Assembly (NCBI GenBank): GCA_944384265.1
Contig: CALWSR010000019.1
Location: 1 to 54,303 of the forward strand
From: an uncultured Clostridia bacterium
GTDB lineage: Bacteria; Bacillota; Clostridia; Lachnospirales; Anaerotignaceae
Length of the DNA stretch: 54,303 nucleotides
Direction of reading: 5' to 3'
The position numbers and the translations under genes were made by a program. The notes beneath the pieces are model-generated. The model saw nothing but the letters and a program-made list of their open reading frames with translations. It searched no databases and was not told the DNA's origin. The stretch's first letter is position 1. The number at the start of each line of letters is the position of its first letter. This document shows positions 8,451 through 18,565 of this stretch, piece by piece.

Positions 8451-8865
8451 ACTCAACCTCCCATACCATAAATACCTTCCAAATTGTCCGCTTTTTCAAA
8501 GGGGCTGTTTTCCCCTTACAAAATCCGCTCTGCCAAAGAGTGATACAGTCTGCATTGTTTTTTTCACTGCCCTTTTCTCTTTCACAGACAAAGCCTGCTT
8601 TAAAGCCTTTATGTCACAGTTCTATTTTTGCTTCAAAGCCATTGTTGATGGACAGCTTGCATCATTTTATACAAATTGCCGCTTCTACTACTATAACAGA
8701 GGTTTTACCACATTGCAAATAGGAAATCATAAAAAAGCAATACATTCTATATTTTATAAAACCATACAAGGCACTTGCATTGTTTTTTTTGTCATAAAAG
8801 TAATAAATGCTGTATTATTTTTGCAATATAACACAATTTTTTATAAAAATGACAGTACTATTTTG
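8451..8865. other. Intergenic stretch, no gene seen
   Basis: About 415 nt upstream of glgP; it must hold the glgP promoter on the minus strand, but no convincing -35/-10 pair can be picked by eye. Pyrimidine-rich on the plus strand. Around 8600-8670 it weakly resembles the repeat family described at 42880-43045, too weakly to call. Confidence 0.4.
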
Positions 8866-9345
8866 TTAAATCGGAAAAATAGCTGCAATGCCCAGCAAAA
8901 ATCCCAGCACCCCCAACAGTGCCAATTTGATTTTCTTTTTATTGTTTTTTTCCTCAGGCAATATGCCTCCGCAAGCCAGCAGCAAAAAAAACCCGCTCAA
9001 AAAAGCAAATGGCAAACAAAGAACACTGCCTTGTATATCAAAATCATGCCACAGCAGCACCGCCAGCGTAAAGCCTCCGCAATGGAGCAAACCATAGCAT
9101 TTTTTTCCATAATAAAAATTATTTGTTTTTTGCTCCAAAAAAGAGCTGCTTACCACACCTGCCACCAGCAAAAAGGAAGCTATCCAAAAAAAATCTCCCT
9201 CCAAAACAACAGGCAAAAAGCAAAAACAAAGAAATGACAAAAATACACCGTCAAAAAAACCAATGATACATTGAAATTTCTTTTCTAAAAACAATACAAA
9301 AATCCAAAATGCCGCCAAAAATGTCATATCATACTGCATATCCAT
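8866..9345 (-). CDS. Small integral membrane protein, unknown
   Basis: 159 aa, almost entirely hydrophobic, with about five predicted membrane helices (roughly residues 8-22, 26-48, 53-66, 84-98, 105-127 and 138-157). One charged loop (EEKNNKKKIK, about 130-139) precedes the last helix. It starts at an ATG preceded by GGGGGAG at 6-7 nt spacing, which supports real translation. I do not recognise the family. It lies upstream of glgP and downstream of an exported protein, all on the minus strand but with gaps too large for a tight operon. No terminator is visible immediately after its stop. Confidence 0.6.
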   Translation of the reverse strand: MDMQYDMTFLAAFWIFVLFLEKKFQCIIGFFDGVFLSFLCFCFLPVVLEGDFFWIASFLLVAGVVSSSFLEQKTNNFYYGKKCYGLLHCGGFTLAVLLWHDFDIQGSVLCLPFAFLSGFFLLLACGGILPEEKNNKKKIKLALLGVLGFLLGIAAIFPI

Positions 9346-9417
9346 ACACGCTCCCCCAAATGGTGTTATAGTATATGCAGTATTTTGAAAAAAATGTGTA
9401 AAATACTATGCTATTTT

Positions 9418-10422
9418 TTATACCCACAGGGTCACTGTTTTTTGCTGGCCATTCCATAAAACATTTGTTTCAAATATATCTCCAAACAGCCTGAAAGGCA
9501 CATAATATCCGTCCTCTTTTTCCAGCAGGTCATAAAGCTGATTTTCCCCTTTTTGTATTTGCTTTTGAGGCAATAAAATGGTAAAAATATCTTCCGTTAA
9601 AACAGAGTACTGTTTTTGTGTATATAATGTCCCTATATTTTTTTTATCATTTTTTAATATTTCTATTATATTTTGGAAATCTTCAAAAGAAATCATTGTT
9701 TTTCCTGTATCTGTCAGAAAAATGCTATGCTTTAGCTGTATTGTTTTCTCTTTCCACTTTGCCACATTGCTATCTACTGTAAAAATCATTTCTGACACAG
9801 GCTCAGTTGATTGCAAATTGTTTTTTATTATTTCTTCCTCATTGAGTGCTGTCAAAAAATACTCATTTAGCAATATGTCTTTTGTATTTTGAGCGTATGC
9901 AAACAAATTGTTGTTTTTTTCTGTGCTCACATCCAGCCACAAAGGGATAACCGTGACATTTTCTTCCTTTTCCCATTGCTCCATGGAAATATATGGCGTA
10001 AATGTTATCTTTATTTTTGCCAAGGAATTTGTATTTTTTCTTTGAATGGACAGTGCAAAATCAAAGCTTTCTCCTTCTGTCTCCTTCATTGTGGCAGAGA
10101 GGCCTTCTGTTTCTATCCAGTAATCCTTTTGTGAAAAAAAGCGTTTGCCATTTTCATCTGTTTTAAAATAAATGACACTGCCGTCTTGGATTGTTCCTTT
10201 TTTGGTTTCTTCCAGTATAATTTCCGGTTCCACAATACAACGGTAATCTTCTTTCAAAACATCTCCATTGACAGAAACTGTGACTTTTCCCTGTTTTGCG
10301 GCAACCTCCTGTTTTGTTGTCCTATGGATATCATCAAAATTGTCGATACAAGCTCCAAAAGCCGTCCCACACCATAACAATAAAACGGTACAAAAAACAA
10401 AAGCTGCATTTCCCTTTTTCAT
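9418..10422 (-). CDS. Exported protein with copper-amine-oxidase-N-like C-terminus
   Basis: 334-aa secreted protein. An N-terminal hydrophobic leader (residues 5-24, ending near FGAC) could be cut by signal peptidase I, or lipidated at the Cys if the imperfect lipobox is used. The last 60 residues (YYVPFRLFGDIFETNVLWNG) match the stalk/copper amine oxidase N-terminal-like domain that is common in clostridial surface proteins and which is not itself an enzyme. The middle has no motif I know. The start ATG follows GGGGGGAA by a few nt. Function unknown; a cell-surface or spore-surface role is a guess from the domain. Confidence 0.7.
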   Translation of the reverse strand: MKKGNAAFVFCTVLLLWCGTAFGACIDNFDDIHRTTKQEVAAKQGKVTVSVNGDVLKEDYRCIVEPEIILEETKKGTIQDGSVIYFKTDENGKRFFSQKDYWIETEGLSATMKETEGESFDFALSIQRKNTNSLAKIKITFTPYISMEQWEKEENVTVIPLWLDVSTEKNNNLFAYAQNTKDILLNEYFLTALNEEEIIKNNLQSTEPVSEMIFTVDSNVAKWKEKTIQLKHSIFLTDTGKTMISFEDFQNIIEILKNDKKNIGTLYTQKQYSVLTEDIFTILLPQKQIQKGENQLYDLLEKEDGYYVPFRLFGDIFETNVLWNGQQKTVTLWV

Positions 10423-11058
10423 ACTATTCCCCCCACAAATGCTGTTGCTTTCATAGAAATAACATTGGTTTTATAACAAAAATCGCTTTTCTTCCCCTTT
10501 CTAGACAATAAAAGGGGAAGCCTTGATAAGACTTCAATGGATTGCTTCATTTCTTTAAAAGAAAACAGCAGCAATACTCCGCTTCTATTTTTAAAATTCC
10601 TATTTACCATATCATTTTTCATATTAAGCCAAATACTATTTTGTCATCATAAAATGAGAAGGCATTCCTTTTTCGGCCCAAACCCGTTTAACAAAAAATT
10701 ATATTGTTCTGATACAATGAAATAAAAAATCTCTCTGCTCATTTTTCATAAAGGATTGCTTTTTCCATGGCATTTACAGCAATACCTTACAGTATTTTCC
10801 CCTGCTGCTTCCAAAATTTTCTATTTTATTCAAAATAGCACAGTTTATTACAAAAGTCAAATGTCACTTTTTTATATAAAAAAAGACACTTTTGTCCCTG
10901 CAAAAATGTCCTGTATCATCCAAAAAATATTTTTTTATTCGTGTATAAAATTCATAAGGCAATGCTATATTGCTTCAAAAATATAGATTTTACGCTGCTT
11001 TTCAAAAATATTCTCCACCATACCTTTTTACAAGCAGTATTCCCTAAAGCCCCATAAA
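10423..11058. other. Intergenic stretch with repeat copy A, no gene
   Basis: 636 nt between the exported protein and the chromate transporter pair. It holds one copy of a dispersed repeat (10536-10665). The remainder is AT-rich with weak inverted repeats. Short open frames here lack ribosome binding sites and were not called. The promoter of the 9418-10422 gene must lie at its left edge. Confidence 0.4.
10536..10665 (+). repeat. Dispersed intergenic repeat, copy A
   Basis: Shares AAAACAGCAGCAAT, TTCTATTTT and CCATATCATTTTTCATATTAA with 42966-43045 and 41815-41935 in the same order and spacing, and with 32440-32640 on the other strand. Confidence 0.6.
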
Positions 11059-11628
11059 TTAAAACCGAAATACAATACCAATCACTGCGCCCAATACAAT
11101 ATAAAAAATAGGATGCTTATCAAATTTGTTCATCAATATAAAAAATACCACAAACAATATACACTCTTTGGGCTGAAAAAAATCTGCCCAATCCATATTG
11201 CCCTTTTTCAATGCCTCTGTATGAAACAATGCCTCTGCCAAAACGCTAAAGCCTGCCGCACCAATCAATCCTGTTACAGTAGGACGCAGTGTGGAAAATG
11301 TTCTTTCTACATATTTACTGTCCCGAAATTTTTCCAAAAATTTAGAAACCAATATGATGATGATAATAGAGGGCGTTACAAGGCCTACTGTTGCAATGAT
11401 GCTTCCCAAAACCCCCATATTTTGAAAGCCTGTGTAGGTTGCCATATTGATGCCCATAGGCCCGGGAGTGGATTCAGAAACAGCAATCATATCTGCAATC
11501 ATATCCCTTGTAAACCAGTCATATTTATCTGCCATATCATACAAAAAAGGAAGTGTTGCCAATCCGCCGCCTATGGCAAAAAGCCCTGTTTTAAAAAATT
11601 CCAAAAAAAGTATCACCATTTCTGTCAT
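11059..11628 (-). CDS. Chromate transporter family protein, half-size subunit 2
   Basis: 189-aa membrane protein with one CHR domain, half the length of ChrA. The signature FKTGLFAIGGGLATLPFL sits at the N-terminus, and ESTPGPMGINMATYTG near residue 50. Half-size CHR proteins work as pairs of antiparallel subunits; the partner is the overlapping gene (ATGA overlap). Family members export chromate or move other oxyanions; the natural substrate in an anaerobe is uncertain. The start is the ATG overlapping the partner's stop, with GGAG 9 nt upstream. Confidence 0.85.
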   Translation of the reverse strand: MTEMVILFLEFFKTGLFAIGGGLATLPFLYDMADKYDWFTRDMIADMIAVSESTPGPMGINMATYTGFQNMGVLGSIIATVGLVTPSIIIIILVSKFLEKFRDSKYVERTFSTLRPTVTGLIGAAGFSVLAEALFHTEALKKGNMDWADFFQPKECILFVVFFILMNKFDKHPIFYIVLGAVIGIVFRF

Positions 11629-12203
11629 GGCTTTTTCACTCCTTTCAAAACAGGCAGCAATATGCCTAGCCCGCCTCCTGCCACCACAATGACAATGGGA
11701 GAAACATCAAATGCCACAGAAACCAAAAATGCTCCTATGGCCAGCACTGCACCGATTTTGTCCAGAACCGTTTTTTTCCACATACGAATGACCGCATTGC
11801 AAATCAATACGCCCACCACGGCACGAATGGCGCCAAATGCGTGCTGTACCACAGGAAGCTGTGAAAAATTGTTCAAAAAAGCTGCAATGATGATGACAAT
11901 CACCAAAGAAGGAAATACCACCCCTGCCGTTGCCACAATGCTGCCAATGATACCCTTTCTTTTATAGCCTATAAATGTGGCTGTGTTGACAGCAATGACG
12001 CCGGGGGTACATTGGCCTATGGCAAAATAATCCATAACCTCGTCTTCTGTGGCCCATTTTTTTTGCTCCACAACCTCCCTTTGAATCATAGGAAGCATGG
12101 CATAGCCCCCGCCAAATGTAAACCCTCCAATACGGCAAAATACCAAAAACAAATCTGCTAATTCTCTCATATCAAAATCATTCCTTTTTTTTACAGATAT
12201 CAT
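11625..12203 (-). CDS. Chromate transporter family protein, half-size subunit 1
   Basis: 192-aa CHR-domain subunit. Signature [20 protein letters not shown] near the N-terminus and [20 protein letters not shown] about residue 65; five to six membrane helices follow. It is translationally coupled to the second subunit (ATGA). Its first possible ATG overlaps the prfA stop by 4 nt, while a second ATG (12170) has AGGA about 11 nt upstream; either could be the true start, and family alignment favours few residues before the first helix. Placement after prfA suggests shared transcription with the translation genes. Confidence 0.85.
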   Translation of the reverse strand: MISVKKRNDFDMRELADLFLVFCRIGGFTFGGGYAMLPMIQREVVEQKKWATEDEVMDYFAIGQCTPGVIAVNTATFIGYKRKGIIGSIVATAGVVFPSLVIVIIIAAFLNNFSQLPVVQHAFGAIRAVVGVLICNAVIRMWKKTVLDKIGAVLAIGAFLVSVAFDVSPIVIVVAGGGLGILLPVLKGVKKP

Positions 12204-13270
12204 TCATAGCCCATCTGCAATTTTTTTGCTTGGTCTGTTGTGATGAGTGTATTCATAATTTCGTCCAAATCTCCGTCTAATATACCATCCAATTTATGCA
12301 GCGTCAGCCCCACTCTATGGTCTGTCACCCGTCCCTGAGGAAAATTATAGGTGCGGATTCTTTCGCTTCTGTCTCCTGTACCCACTTGAGAGCGTCTGTC
12401 CGCAGAAATTTCCGCATCATGCTTTGCTCTTTCCATTTCATATAAGCGGGCATAAAGCACCTTCAATGCTTGGGCTTTGTTTTTGATTTGAGATTTTTCA
12501 TTTTGGCAGGATACCACAATGCCTGTGGGAATATGAGTCATGCGCACAGCAGAATCTGTGGTGTTGACACATTGTCCTCCGTTTCCTGAGGAACGAAATA
12601 CATCCACACGGACATCATTCATATCCAAATGCACATCCACCTCCTCTGCCTCCGGCAGCACTGCCACTGTCACAGTGGAGGTGTGTATTCTGCCGCCGCT
12701 TTCTGTGGAAGGAATCCTCTGCACTCTATGCACACCGCTTTCATATTTCAATCGGGAATAGGCTCCCTGCCCTTGTATCATAAAAGAAATTTCTTTAAAT
12801 CCTCCCAAATCACTTTCATTGGAGTTCATAATCTCCGTTTTCCAGCGTTTTCTTTCTGCATAGCGGCAGTACATACGAAACAAATCCCCTGCAAAAAGTG
12901 CGGCTTCATCCCCTCCGGCACCGCCTCTGATTTCCACAATCACATTTTTTTCATCATTGGGGTCTTTTGGCAAAAGCAATATGGTCAGCTCTTTTTTCAG
13001 TATTTCTATTTTATATTTGTTTTCTGACAGCTCCTCTTTGACAAGCTCTTTCATATCCTCTTCCAGCTTTTCGCTCAAAAGCTCCAAATTTTCTGCAATT
13101 TCCTGCTCCGTTTTTTGATATTGTCTGTATTTTTCCACAATGGGCGTCAAATCGCTGTATTCCTTCATCAGCCTGCGCCATTGTGTTTGGTCTGCAATGA
13201 TATCGGGGTCATTGACCTGGTCGGCCAGCTGTATATATTTCCCTTCAATCTCTGCCAAACGCTCCAACAT
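12200..13270 (-). CDS. prfA: Peptide chain release factor 1
   Basis: 356-aa class I release factor that ends translation at UAA and UAG. The GGQ hydrolysis motif is present in [17 protein letters not shown] (about residues 225-240), and the N-terminal coiled region and C-terminal domain are complete. Length is normal. The ATG start follows GAGGTG. It is preceded by prmC, whose product methylates the glutamine of the GGQ motif; the two genes are 15 nt apart, a classic functional pairing. Confidence 0.98.
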   Translation of the reverse strand: MLERLAEIEGKYIQLADQVNDPDIIADQTQWRRLMKEYSDLTPIVEKYRQYQKTEQEIAENLELLSEKLEEDMKELVKEELSENKYKIEILKKELTILLLPKDPNDEKNVIVEIRGGAGGDEAALFAGDLFRMYCRYAERKRWKTEIMNSNESDLGGFKEISFMIQGQGAYSRLKYESGVHRVQRIPSTESGGRIHTSTVTVAVLPEAEEVDVHLDMNDVRVDVFRSSGNGGQCVNTTDSAVRMTHIPTGIVVSCQNEKSQIKNKAQALKVLYARLYEMERAKHDAEISADRRSQVGTGDRSERIRTYNFPQGRVTDHRVGLTLHKLDGILDGDLDEIMNTLITTDQAKKLQMGYE

Positions 13271-13285
13271 AATAGGACACCTCTC

Positions 13286-14137
13286 TTATACACATTTCTT
13301 TTTTGCCAGCACCACTCTGTCCAAGCCTGCCAAATCCTGCCGTATTTGTATGTCTTCAAAATCATTTTCCTTCAGCAGTGCAGTCACAGCCTCTGCTTGG
13401 TCAAAGCCGATTTCAAAAAACAGCCGTCCCCCCTGTTTTAAATAATGTTTTCCTTCTGTTATGATTTTTTTATAAAACAATGTGCCATTTTCTCCTCCGT
13501 CCAGTGCCAAATGAGGCTCAAAGCATTTCACCTCATCCATCAAATTTTTGATTTCATCTGTGGCAATGTAAGGAGGATTGGAAACAATCATATCCAAATC
13601 CCTTTTCCATTGTTGGGGAATTTGTTCAAACAAATCACTTTTTATCCATGTAACAAAAACATGATTTTGACAGGCATTTTTGATTGCTGTTTTCAGTGCA
13701 ATATCACTCACATCAATGCCGCAAAGTAAAAAACGGCCATATTTTGCCAAGCTGATTGCAATACAGCCTGTTCCGGTGCAAATGTCCAACCCCCTTTTCA
13801 AGCCTTCCTTTTTGCCGTATTCCAAAACCGTTTCTACCAATATTTCTGTGTCGGCTCTTGGAATCAAAACACCCTCTTCCACAAAAAAAGAAAGCCCCAT
13901 AAATTCACAGCTGCCCAAAATATACTGTATGGGCCTTCCCTTCTCTCTTTGCTGCAAAGCAGAGAAAAATGCCTTTTCCTCTGCTTGTGTCAACATACTA
14001 TTATTTTTGGTATATAATTGTATTCTTGTAAAGGATATGCTATGCATCAAAAGCAATTCTGCCTCCAAAGCATAGTTTTGCATATTTGCTTTTTTCAATC
14101 TGTTTTTTCCCAAAACAAGGGCTTGCTCCACATTCAT
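13286..14137 (-). CDS. prmC: Release factor glutamine methyltransferase
   Basis: 283-aa SAM-dependent enzyme (PrmC/HemK) that N5-methylates the GGQ glutamine of release factors. The glutamine-binding motif appears in DMIVSNPPYIATDEI (about residue 185). The SAM-binding glycine-rich loop is DICTGTGCIAISLA, and an N-terminal helical substrate-recognition domain occupies about residues 1-75. Its start overlaps the end of the DUF1385 gene (ATGA), so translation is probably coupled, and prfA follows 15 nt downstream. Confidence 0.96.
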   Translation of the reverse strand: MNVEQALVLGKNRLKKANMQNYALEAELLLMHSISFTRIQLYTKNNSMLTQAEEKAFFSALQQREKGRPIQYILGSCEFMGLSFFVEEGVLIPRADTEILVETVLEYGKKEGLKRGLDICTGTGCIAISLAKYGRFLLCGIDVSDIALKTAIKNACQNHVFVTWIKSDLFEQIPQQWKRDLDMIVSNPPYIATDEIKNLMDEVKCFEPHLALDGGENGTLFYKKIITEGKHYLKQGGRLFFEIGFDQAEAVTALLKENDFEDIQIRQDLAGLDRVVLAKKKCV

Positions 14138-15075
14138 GGCTCTTCCTCTATTTTCCGGCTGTTATCTCCTTCCACCTCCAGCACCTTTTTCATGGCTGCA
14201 ATGGCTGTTTCTATCTGCTCTCCATCCGGCTCCTGTGTGGTGATTTTTTGCAGACACAGCCCCGGATAGCTGACCATAGCCACAATTTTGCTTTCTGAGC
14301 TGCCTGCCCATTTTATCACCTCATAGGAAAGCCCTGCAATAAAAGGCACCAGCACGATACGGCTAAGCAAACGAAGCATAATATTATCCGTCTGTACAAA
14401 AAACAGCACTACCATACTAATAATCATAACCAAAAGCAAAAAGCTGGTGCCGCAGCGTTTATGAAGTCTTGTGCAGGTTTTCACATTTTCCACTGTCAAG
14501 GGCAATTCCCTTTCAAAACAGTTAATGGTTTTATGCTCTGCACCATGGTATTGAAATACCCTTTGTATCTCCTTCATTTTGGAAATGGCAAAAATATAAA
14601 TCAAAAATATGCCAATTCTTATGAGGCCTTCTATCACACCCAATCCCCATGGGGGTATGATTTCTTTAAAAAAGCTGCCCAGCCACACAGGAAGCATAAA
14701 AAACAATGCTACACTCATAATAATGGAGAAAAATACACTGACATAAATGATAAAATCATTCACTTTGTCTCCAAATTTATCCATAATCCATTTTTCTATT
14801 TTGGATGGCTCTCCTTCCTCCTCAATGGCTTCACCTGCAATTTCAGCAGAACGCATCATAATTTTTGTACCTGTTATGAGAGAATCCACAAATGCCGCCA
14901 TCCCTCTGAATATGGGAAATGTAAAAATTTTATATTTTTTGGCAAGTCCTGTACAATTTTTTTCTTCTAATGTGATGCCGCCTTCCGGGTTTCTTACTGC
15001 CATGGCATAGATTGTCTTTCCCCGCATCATCACGCCTTCAATCACTGCCTGACCTCCAATGCTTGTTCTTTTCAA
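14134..15075 (-). CDS. DUF1385 membrane protein (YqhQ-like)
   Basis: 313-aa conserved membrane protein. Family motifs IGGQAVIEGVMMRG at the N-terminus and YHGAEHKTINCFE (about residue 175) are intact; the second, with its His-Glu-His cluster, suggests a metal or catalytic site. Four or five membrane helices lie around residues 105-165 and 200-250. YqhQ-like proteins are widespread in Firmicutes, with no settled biochemical role, and in clostridia commonly sit between rpmE and prmC/prfA as here. The start is TTG about 8 nt after AGGGG; the conserved N-terminus begins just there. The C-terminus is acidic and charged. Confidence 0.9.
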   Translation of the reverse strand: MKRTSIGGQAVIEGVMMRGKTIYAMAVRNPEGGITLEEKNCTGLAKKYKIFTFPIFRGMAAFVDSLITGTKIMMRSAEIAGEAIEEEGEPSKIEKWIMDKFGDKVNDFIIYVSVFFSIIMSVALFFMLPVWLGSFFKEIIPPWGLGVIEGLIRIGIFLIYIFAISKMKEIQRVFQYHGAEHKTINCFERELPLTVENVKTCTRLHKRCGTSFLLLVMIISMVVLFFVQTDNIMLRLLSRIVLVPFIAGLSYEVIKWAGSSESKIVAMVSYPGLCLQKITTQEPDGEQIETAIAAMKKVLEVEGDNSRKIEEEP

Positions 15076-15110
15076 TCAATCAACCCCTTTTTTTGCTGTA
15101 TTGTTTTATA

Positions 15111-15147
15111 AAAAAAGGGCGGGATTGTATTGCATACCCCACCCTTT
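15111..15147 (-). terminator. rpmE terminator
   Basis: AAGGGTGGG/CCCGCCCTT stem followed by TTTTTT on the minus strand, just after the rpmE stop. Transcription of the DUF1385-prmC-prfA genes may be read-through past it. Confidence 0.75.
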
Positions 15148-15159
15148 CGACCTTCTATA

Positions 15160-15363
15160 TTATTTTCTGCCGTATTTTTTATTAAATTTCTCAACTCTAC
15201 CGCCTGCTTCAACCAATAATTTTTGGCTGCCTGTATAGAATGGATGGCATTTTGAGCAAACCTCTACTCTAATATCTTCTTTTGTAGAACCTGTAACAAA
15301 TTCATTGCCGCAGTTACATTTTACTGTCACTTGATTATATTGTGGATGGATTGCTTCCTTCAT
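15160..15363 (-). CDS. rpmE: 50S ribosomal protein L31
   Basis: 67 aa, zinc-binding (C+) form: CNC at about residues 16-18 and CSKC at about 36-39. The motif [21 protein letters not shown] is typical. The zinc-free paralogue would be induced under zinc starvation; none is in this window. The start is the ATG 6 nt after GAGGTG; a GTG three codons earlier is part of the ribosome binding site. It lies downstream of rho, an arrangement conserved in many Firmicutes. Confidence 0.97.
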   Translation of the reverse strand: MKEAIHPQYNQVTVKCNCGNEFVTGSTKEDIRVEVCSKCHPFYTGSQKLLVEAGGRVEKFNKKYGRK

Positions 15364-15521
15364 ATGATTCACCTCTTTCTGTTGATCAATAATTTCGCAT
15401 TATTTAAAGACAACAGTAGCAGTATAGCATAGTTTTTGCCATTTTGCAATATATTTTGCACAAGCTGTATTGCTTTTTTATAGTTTTAAAAATCAGTCTG
15501 CTTTTTAACCAAAATACTTGT

Positions 15522-17057
15522 TTATTTTTCTGTCCGATTGTCAAATGTTTTTTCAAATCCCGGCAGTCTGCCTATAAATTCTCTATTGTTTCCTGTTTTT
15601 TTCACCCATTCAATCACATTTTCTGTAATATCGGCAGAGGCTGCACTGCTTGACAATTTTCGCAATGCAAAAATACAGTCCATTTCCGCCTTTGTCAAAA
15701 GCTTATCTTCCCTTCTGGTGCCGGAACGGTTGATGTCAATGGCAGGAAATACCCTTCTTTCAGCCAGCTTTCTGTCCAACACCAATTCCATGTTGCCTGT
15801 GCCTTTAAATTCTTCAAATATCACATCGTCCATTTTGCTTCCTGTATCAATCAATGCCGTTGCCAGTATGGTCAGGCTGCCTCCGTTTTCAATGTTTCTG
15901 GCAGCACCAAAAAATCTCTTTGGCATATGCAGTGCAGAAGGGTCCAAACCGCCGGAAAGTGTTCTGCCGCTGGGGGGAATAATCAAATTGTAGGCTCTGG
16001 CCAGTCTTGTAATACTATCTAGCAGTATCACAACATCTTTTTCCTGCTCCACCATTCTTTTTGCTCTTTCCAAAACCATTTCTGCCACCCTTCTGTGGTG
16101 GTCAGGCTCTTCGTCAAATGTGGAATATACAATTTCCACATTCTTTCCTGTAATGGAACGCTGTATGTCTGTCACCTCTTCGGGACGCTCATCAATGAGC
16201 AAAAACATCAAATGAACTTCTTTATGATTTTTTGTAATGGAATTTGCCAGCTGTGTCAGCAATATGGTTTTTCCCACCTTGGGAGGTGCTACAATCATAC
16301 CCCTTTGTCCCTTTCCAATGGGTGCAACCAAATCAATCAGCCGCCCTGCTATGGAAGTGCGTCCTGTTTCCAGCTTGAGCTTTTCTTCGGGATAAATGGG
16401 GGTCAAATCCTCAAAGCAAGGACGCTTTGCCGCTTTTTGAGGCAAATCTCCATTGACACTTCTGACATATAAAAGGGCATTAAACTTTTCATTTTCTCTG
16501 GCAATGCGAATATTGCCTCTGACACAATCTCCCGTTTTTAAATTAAAACGGCGGATTTGTGATTGGGAAATATAAATATCTCCACTGCCTCTTAAAAAAT
16601 TTTCCGCCCTTAAAAAGCCATAGCCATCAGGCATCACTTCCAGTATGCCCTCTCCAATCATGCCGCTGTCCGGGGACTGGCCTTCTTCTTTTTTTTCCTC
16701 CTGAGAAATTTCTTGAGAAGCTTGCTGTGAGATTTGTGCTGTATTTCCCTCCGTTTGGGAAAAATCACTTTGGTTTTGCTCCTTTGCAGAAACAGCATTT
16801 TCTCTCATAAGAGAATCCGTTTGCTCCTTTTGTTTTAGAAAAAAACCATATGCAGTCACATCTTTAATGGGTGAAAGGGGTTGCTCCGCCGGTGCTTGAA
16901 GGGTTTCTGCGGTTTGATTGGTTGTCTGATTGGATTGGTTTTGCAACAGTTTTTCAATTAGTTCATTTTTTCGTAATTTACTGACAGATTTTAAACCCAT
17001 CTCTTTTCCCATTTGTTTCAATTCTATCAGGGTTTTCTGTGTCAAATCCTGCCCCAT
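15522..17057 (-). CDS. rho: Transcription termination factor Rho
   Basis: 511-aa hexameric RNA helicase/ATPase. Rho_N domain at residues 1-35 ([20 protein letters not shown]), a Gln/Glu-rich insertion (about 40-135) that is variable in Firmicutes, an RNA-binding cold-shock-like domain (about 140-215, GYGFLR), and the ATPase with Walker [13 protein letters not shown] and Walker B region [10 protein letters not shown]. The start was set at the second ATG because GGAG is 8 nt from it and only 2 nt from the first. rpmE follows. The insertion probably adds RNA binding or flexibility, as seen in other long Rho proteins. Confidence 0.96.
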   Translation of the reverse strand: MGQDLTQKTLIELKQMGKEMGLKSVSKLRKNELIEKLLQNQSNQTTNQTAETLQAPAEQPLSPIKDVTAYGFFLKQKEQTDSLMRENAVSAKEQNQSDFSQTEGNTAQISQQASQEISQEEKKEEGQSPDSGMIGEGILEVMPDGYGFLRAENFLRGSGDIYISQSQIRRFNLKTGDCVRGNIRIARENEKFNALLYVRSVNGDLPQKAAKRPCFEDLTPIYPEEKLKLETGRTSIAGRLIDLVAPIGKGQRGMIVAPPKVGKTILLTQLANSITKNHKEVHLMFLLIDERPEEVTDIQRSITGKNVEIVYSTFDEEPDHHRRVAEMVLERAKRMVEQEKDVVILLDSITRLARAYNLIIPPSGRTLSGGLDPSALHMPKRFFGAARNIENGGSLTILATALIDTGSKMDDVIFEEFKGTGNMELVLDRKLAERRVFPAIDINRSGTRREDKLLTKAEMDCIFALRKLSSSAASADITENVIEWVKKTGNNREFIGRLPGFEKTFDNRTEK

Positions 17058-17117
17058 TGTCATTTCTCCATTCTATTTTATTTTTGATATAGTGGTGTTG
17101 ACAGATACATTTTTTTA

Positions 17118-18326
17118 TTACTTGGGTATTTTTATTCGTTCTCCCGCTTTTAAATAATCATTTTCCGTTTTGCCGTTTGCATCTAATATTTTTTGATATT
17201 GTGTGCCGTTACCATAAAACTTTTCGGCCAGCCCCCACCAGGAGGTATCGCTTGCTGTTGTAGTATACCAGTCAAAATTGCCTTCCTCTGAAGAAGTGTC
17301 TGTGCTGCCCTGCTGGGCGTTTTCTCCTTCTCCTTGGGCTGTTGTGCCGCCGCCCTTTAAAGCCTGAAGCTCTTCTTCCAGCTTTAATTTATCCATTTGC
17401 AATGTTTCATACTGAGATTTCAAATTTTCATTTTCTGCAATGGTTTGCTCGGCCGTTTTCAGCCTGCCTCCCAATGAAATGCACCGAAAGCCCAAAAAAC
17501 CAATCAACACAATGGCAATCACAGAAAATATCACACTAAATTTTTTGCCCGGACGAAATGTAATGCGTTCTTCATCTTCATAGTCATCACTGTACAATTC
17601 GTTTAAATCCAGCTGTTTTGCTCCTCTTGCCAAATCAAAATCCTCATAGCTGCGGTTATGCCCCCTTCTGCTTGAGGAAGCATAGCCATCCTCCTGTGGT
17701 ACATTTTTTGAAGGAAGTGTAATTTCAATTTCCTGCATCAAAGGCCCTCGGCGTTCTCTTCTTTCCATGGGAGCAGTATACGCATCATAGGATACATTTT
17801 GCTGATAATTGGTGTCATACATATCTTCTGTATAGGGTTCATAGGCCATTGTCTGCTCTGTGCTATCATAGCCGCTGCCATAGTCAAATGACAAATCATT
17901 TTGCTGCGGGTCGGCATATGGTGTGGACAAGCCTACCTGAGTCTGGTAAATGCCTTCTTCATACCCTGTTTCATTTTGGTATTCCATATCATATGTATTT
18001 TCTGCTTCCGGCTGTATAGGCTCAAATGTGGTGGTATACTGCTGTGCCTGCTCCTGATTTCTTCGGCGGCTTCTTCTGCCCATAACCGTTTCCTCTGTCG
18101 GGGCATTTCCCCAGTCAATGCTTGTGGTGTTTTGGCTTACTTGGGGCTGCTCATCATTTTGCTTTGCTCTTCTGCGATATATTGTTGCGCCATCCTGCTG
18201 TTCGTTTTTTCCCATCAAAGGATGTGTCTCCATCAATATATCCACAACCTCCTTTGGTAAATCCTCATAAAGGTCACTAGGCTCTGTGTTATCTCTATTG
18301 TAACCGTCATATCTTTCTTTTTCCAT
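17118..18326 (-). CDS. Membrane-anchored LysM protein
   Basis: 402 aa. A long Gln/Tyr/Glu-rich, probably disordered cytoplasmic region (1-265) is followed by one membrane helix (about 278-297), a coiled coil (about 305-340, ENLKSQYETLQMDKLKLEEE), a Gly/Gln linker, and a C-terminal LysM domain (about 355-402, WWGLAEKFYGNGTQYQKILD) that should bind peptidoglycan outside the cell. The arrangement suggests a single-pass protein linking a cytoplasmic partner with the wall, as in division or cell-shape proteins; that is inference. ATG after GGAGG. It lies directly upstream of rho. Confidence 0.85.
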   Translation of the reverse strand: MEKERYDGYNRDNTEPSDLYEDLPKEVVDILMETHPLMGKNEQQDGATIYRRRAKQNDEQPQVSQNTTSIDWGNAPTEETVMGRRSRRRNQEQAQQYTTTFEPIQPEAENTYDMEYQNETGYEEGIYQTQVGLSTPYADPQQNDLSFDYGSGYDSTEQTMAYEPYTEDMYDTNYQQNVSYDAYTAPMERRERRGPLMQEIEITLPSKNVPQEDGYASSSRRGHNRSYEDFDLARGAKQLDLNELYSDDYEDEERITFRPGKKFSVIFSVIAIVLIGFLGFRCISLGGRLKTAEQTIAENENLKSQYETLQMDKLKLEEELQALKGGGTTAQGEGENAQQGSTDTSSEEGNFDWYTTTASDTSWWGLAEKFYGNGTQYQKILDANGKTENDYLKAGERIKIPK

Positions 18327-18530
18327 AAGTTATCCTCCGCTTTGGCTTATCTGCTGTGCAATACAATTTTTTTCCATTCACAAAAAAACACAGCCCATCA
18401 TAACATTTTATATGTTATACTCACAAGGTATTTATTATACCTTATTATTTTAACCATTCCAACTGTCAGTGTCAACAGCATACCAACTTTTTAACCTTTT
18501 TGTAAGCATTTACATTTATTTTTTTACAAA

Positions 18531-18560
18531 AAAAGACTCTGCTGCAATGCAGAGTCTTTT
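18531..18560 (-). terminator. Terminator after 538-aa membrane protein gene
   Basis: AAAAGACTCTGC/GCAGAGTCTTTT with a 6-nt loop, 6 nt past the stop. Strong hairpin with T-run, bidirectional in form. Confidence 0.85.
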
Positions 18561-18565
18561 TATAC

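Noticed and set aside
11113..11967. Plus-strand open frame of 284 codons opposite the chromate transporters
   Set aside because: Antisense to two conserved overlapping genes; Cys/Lys/His-rich with no domain or start signal.
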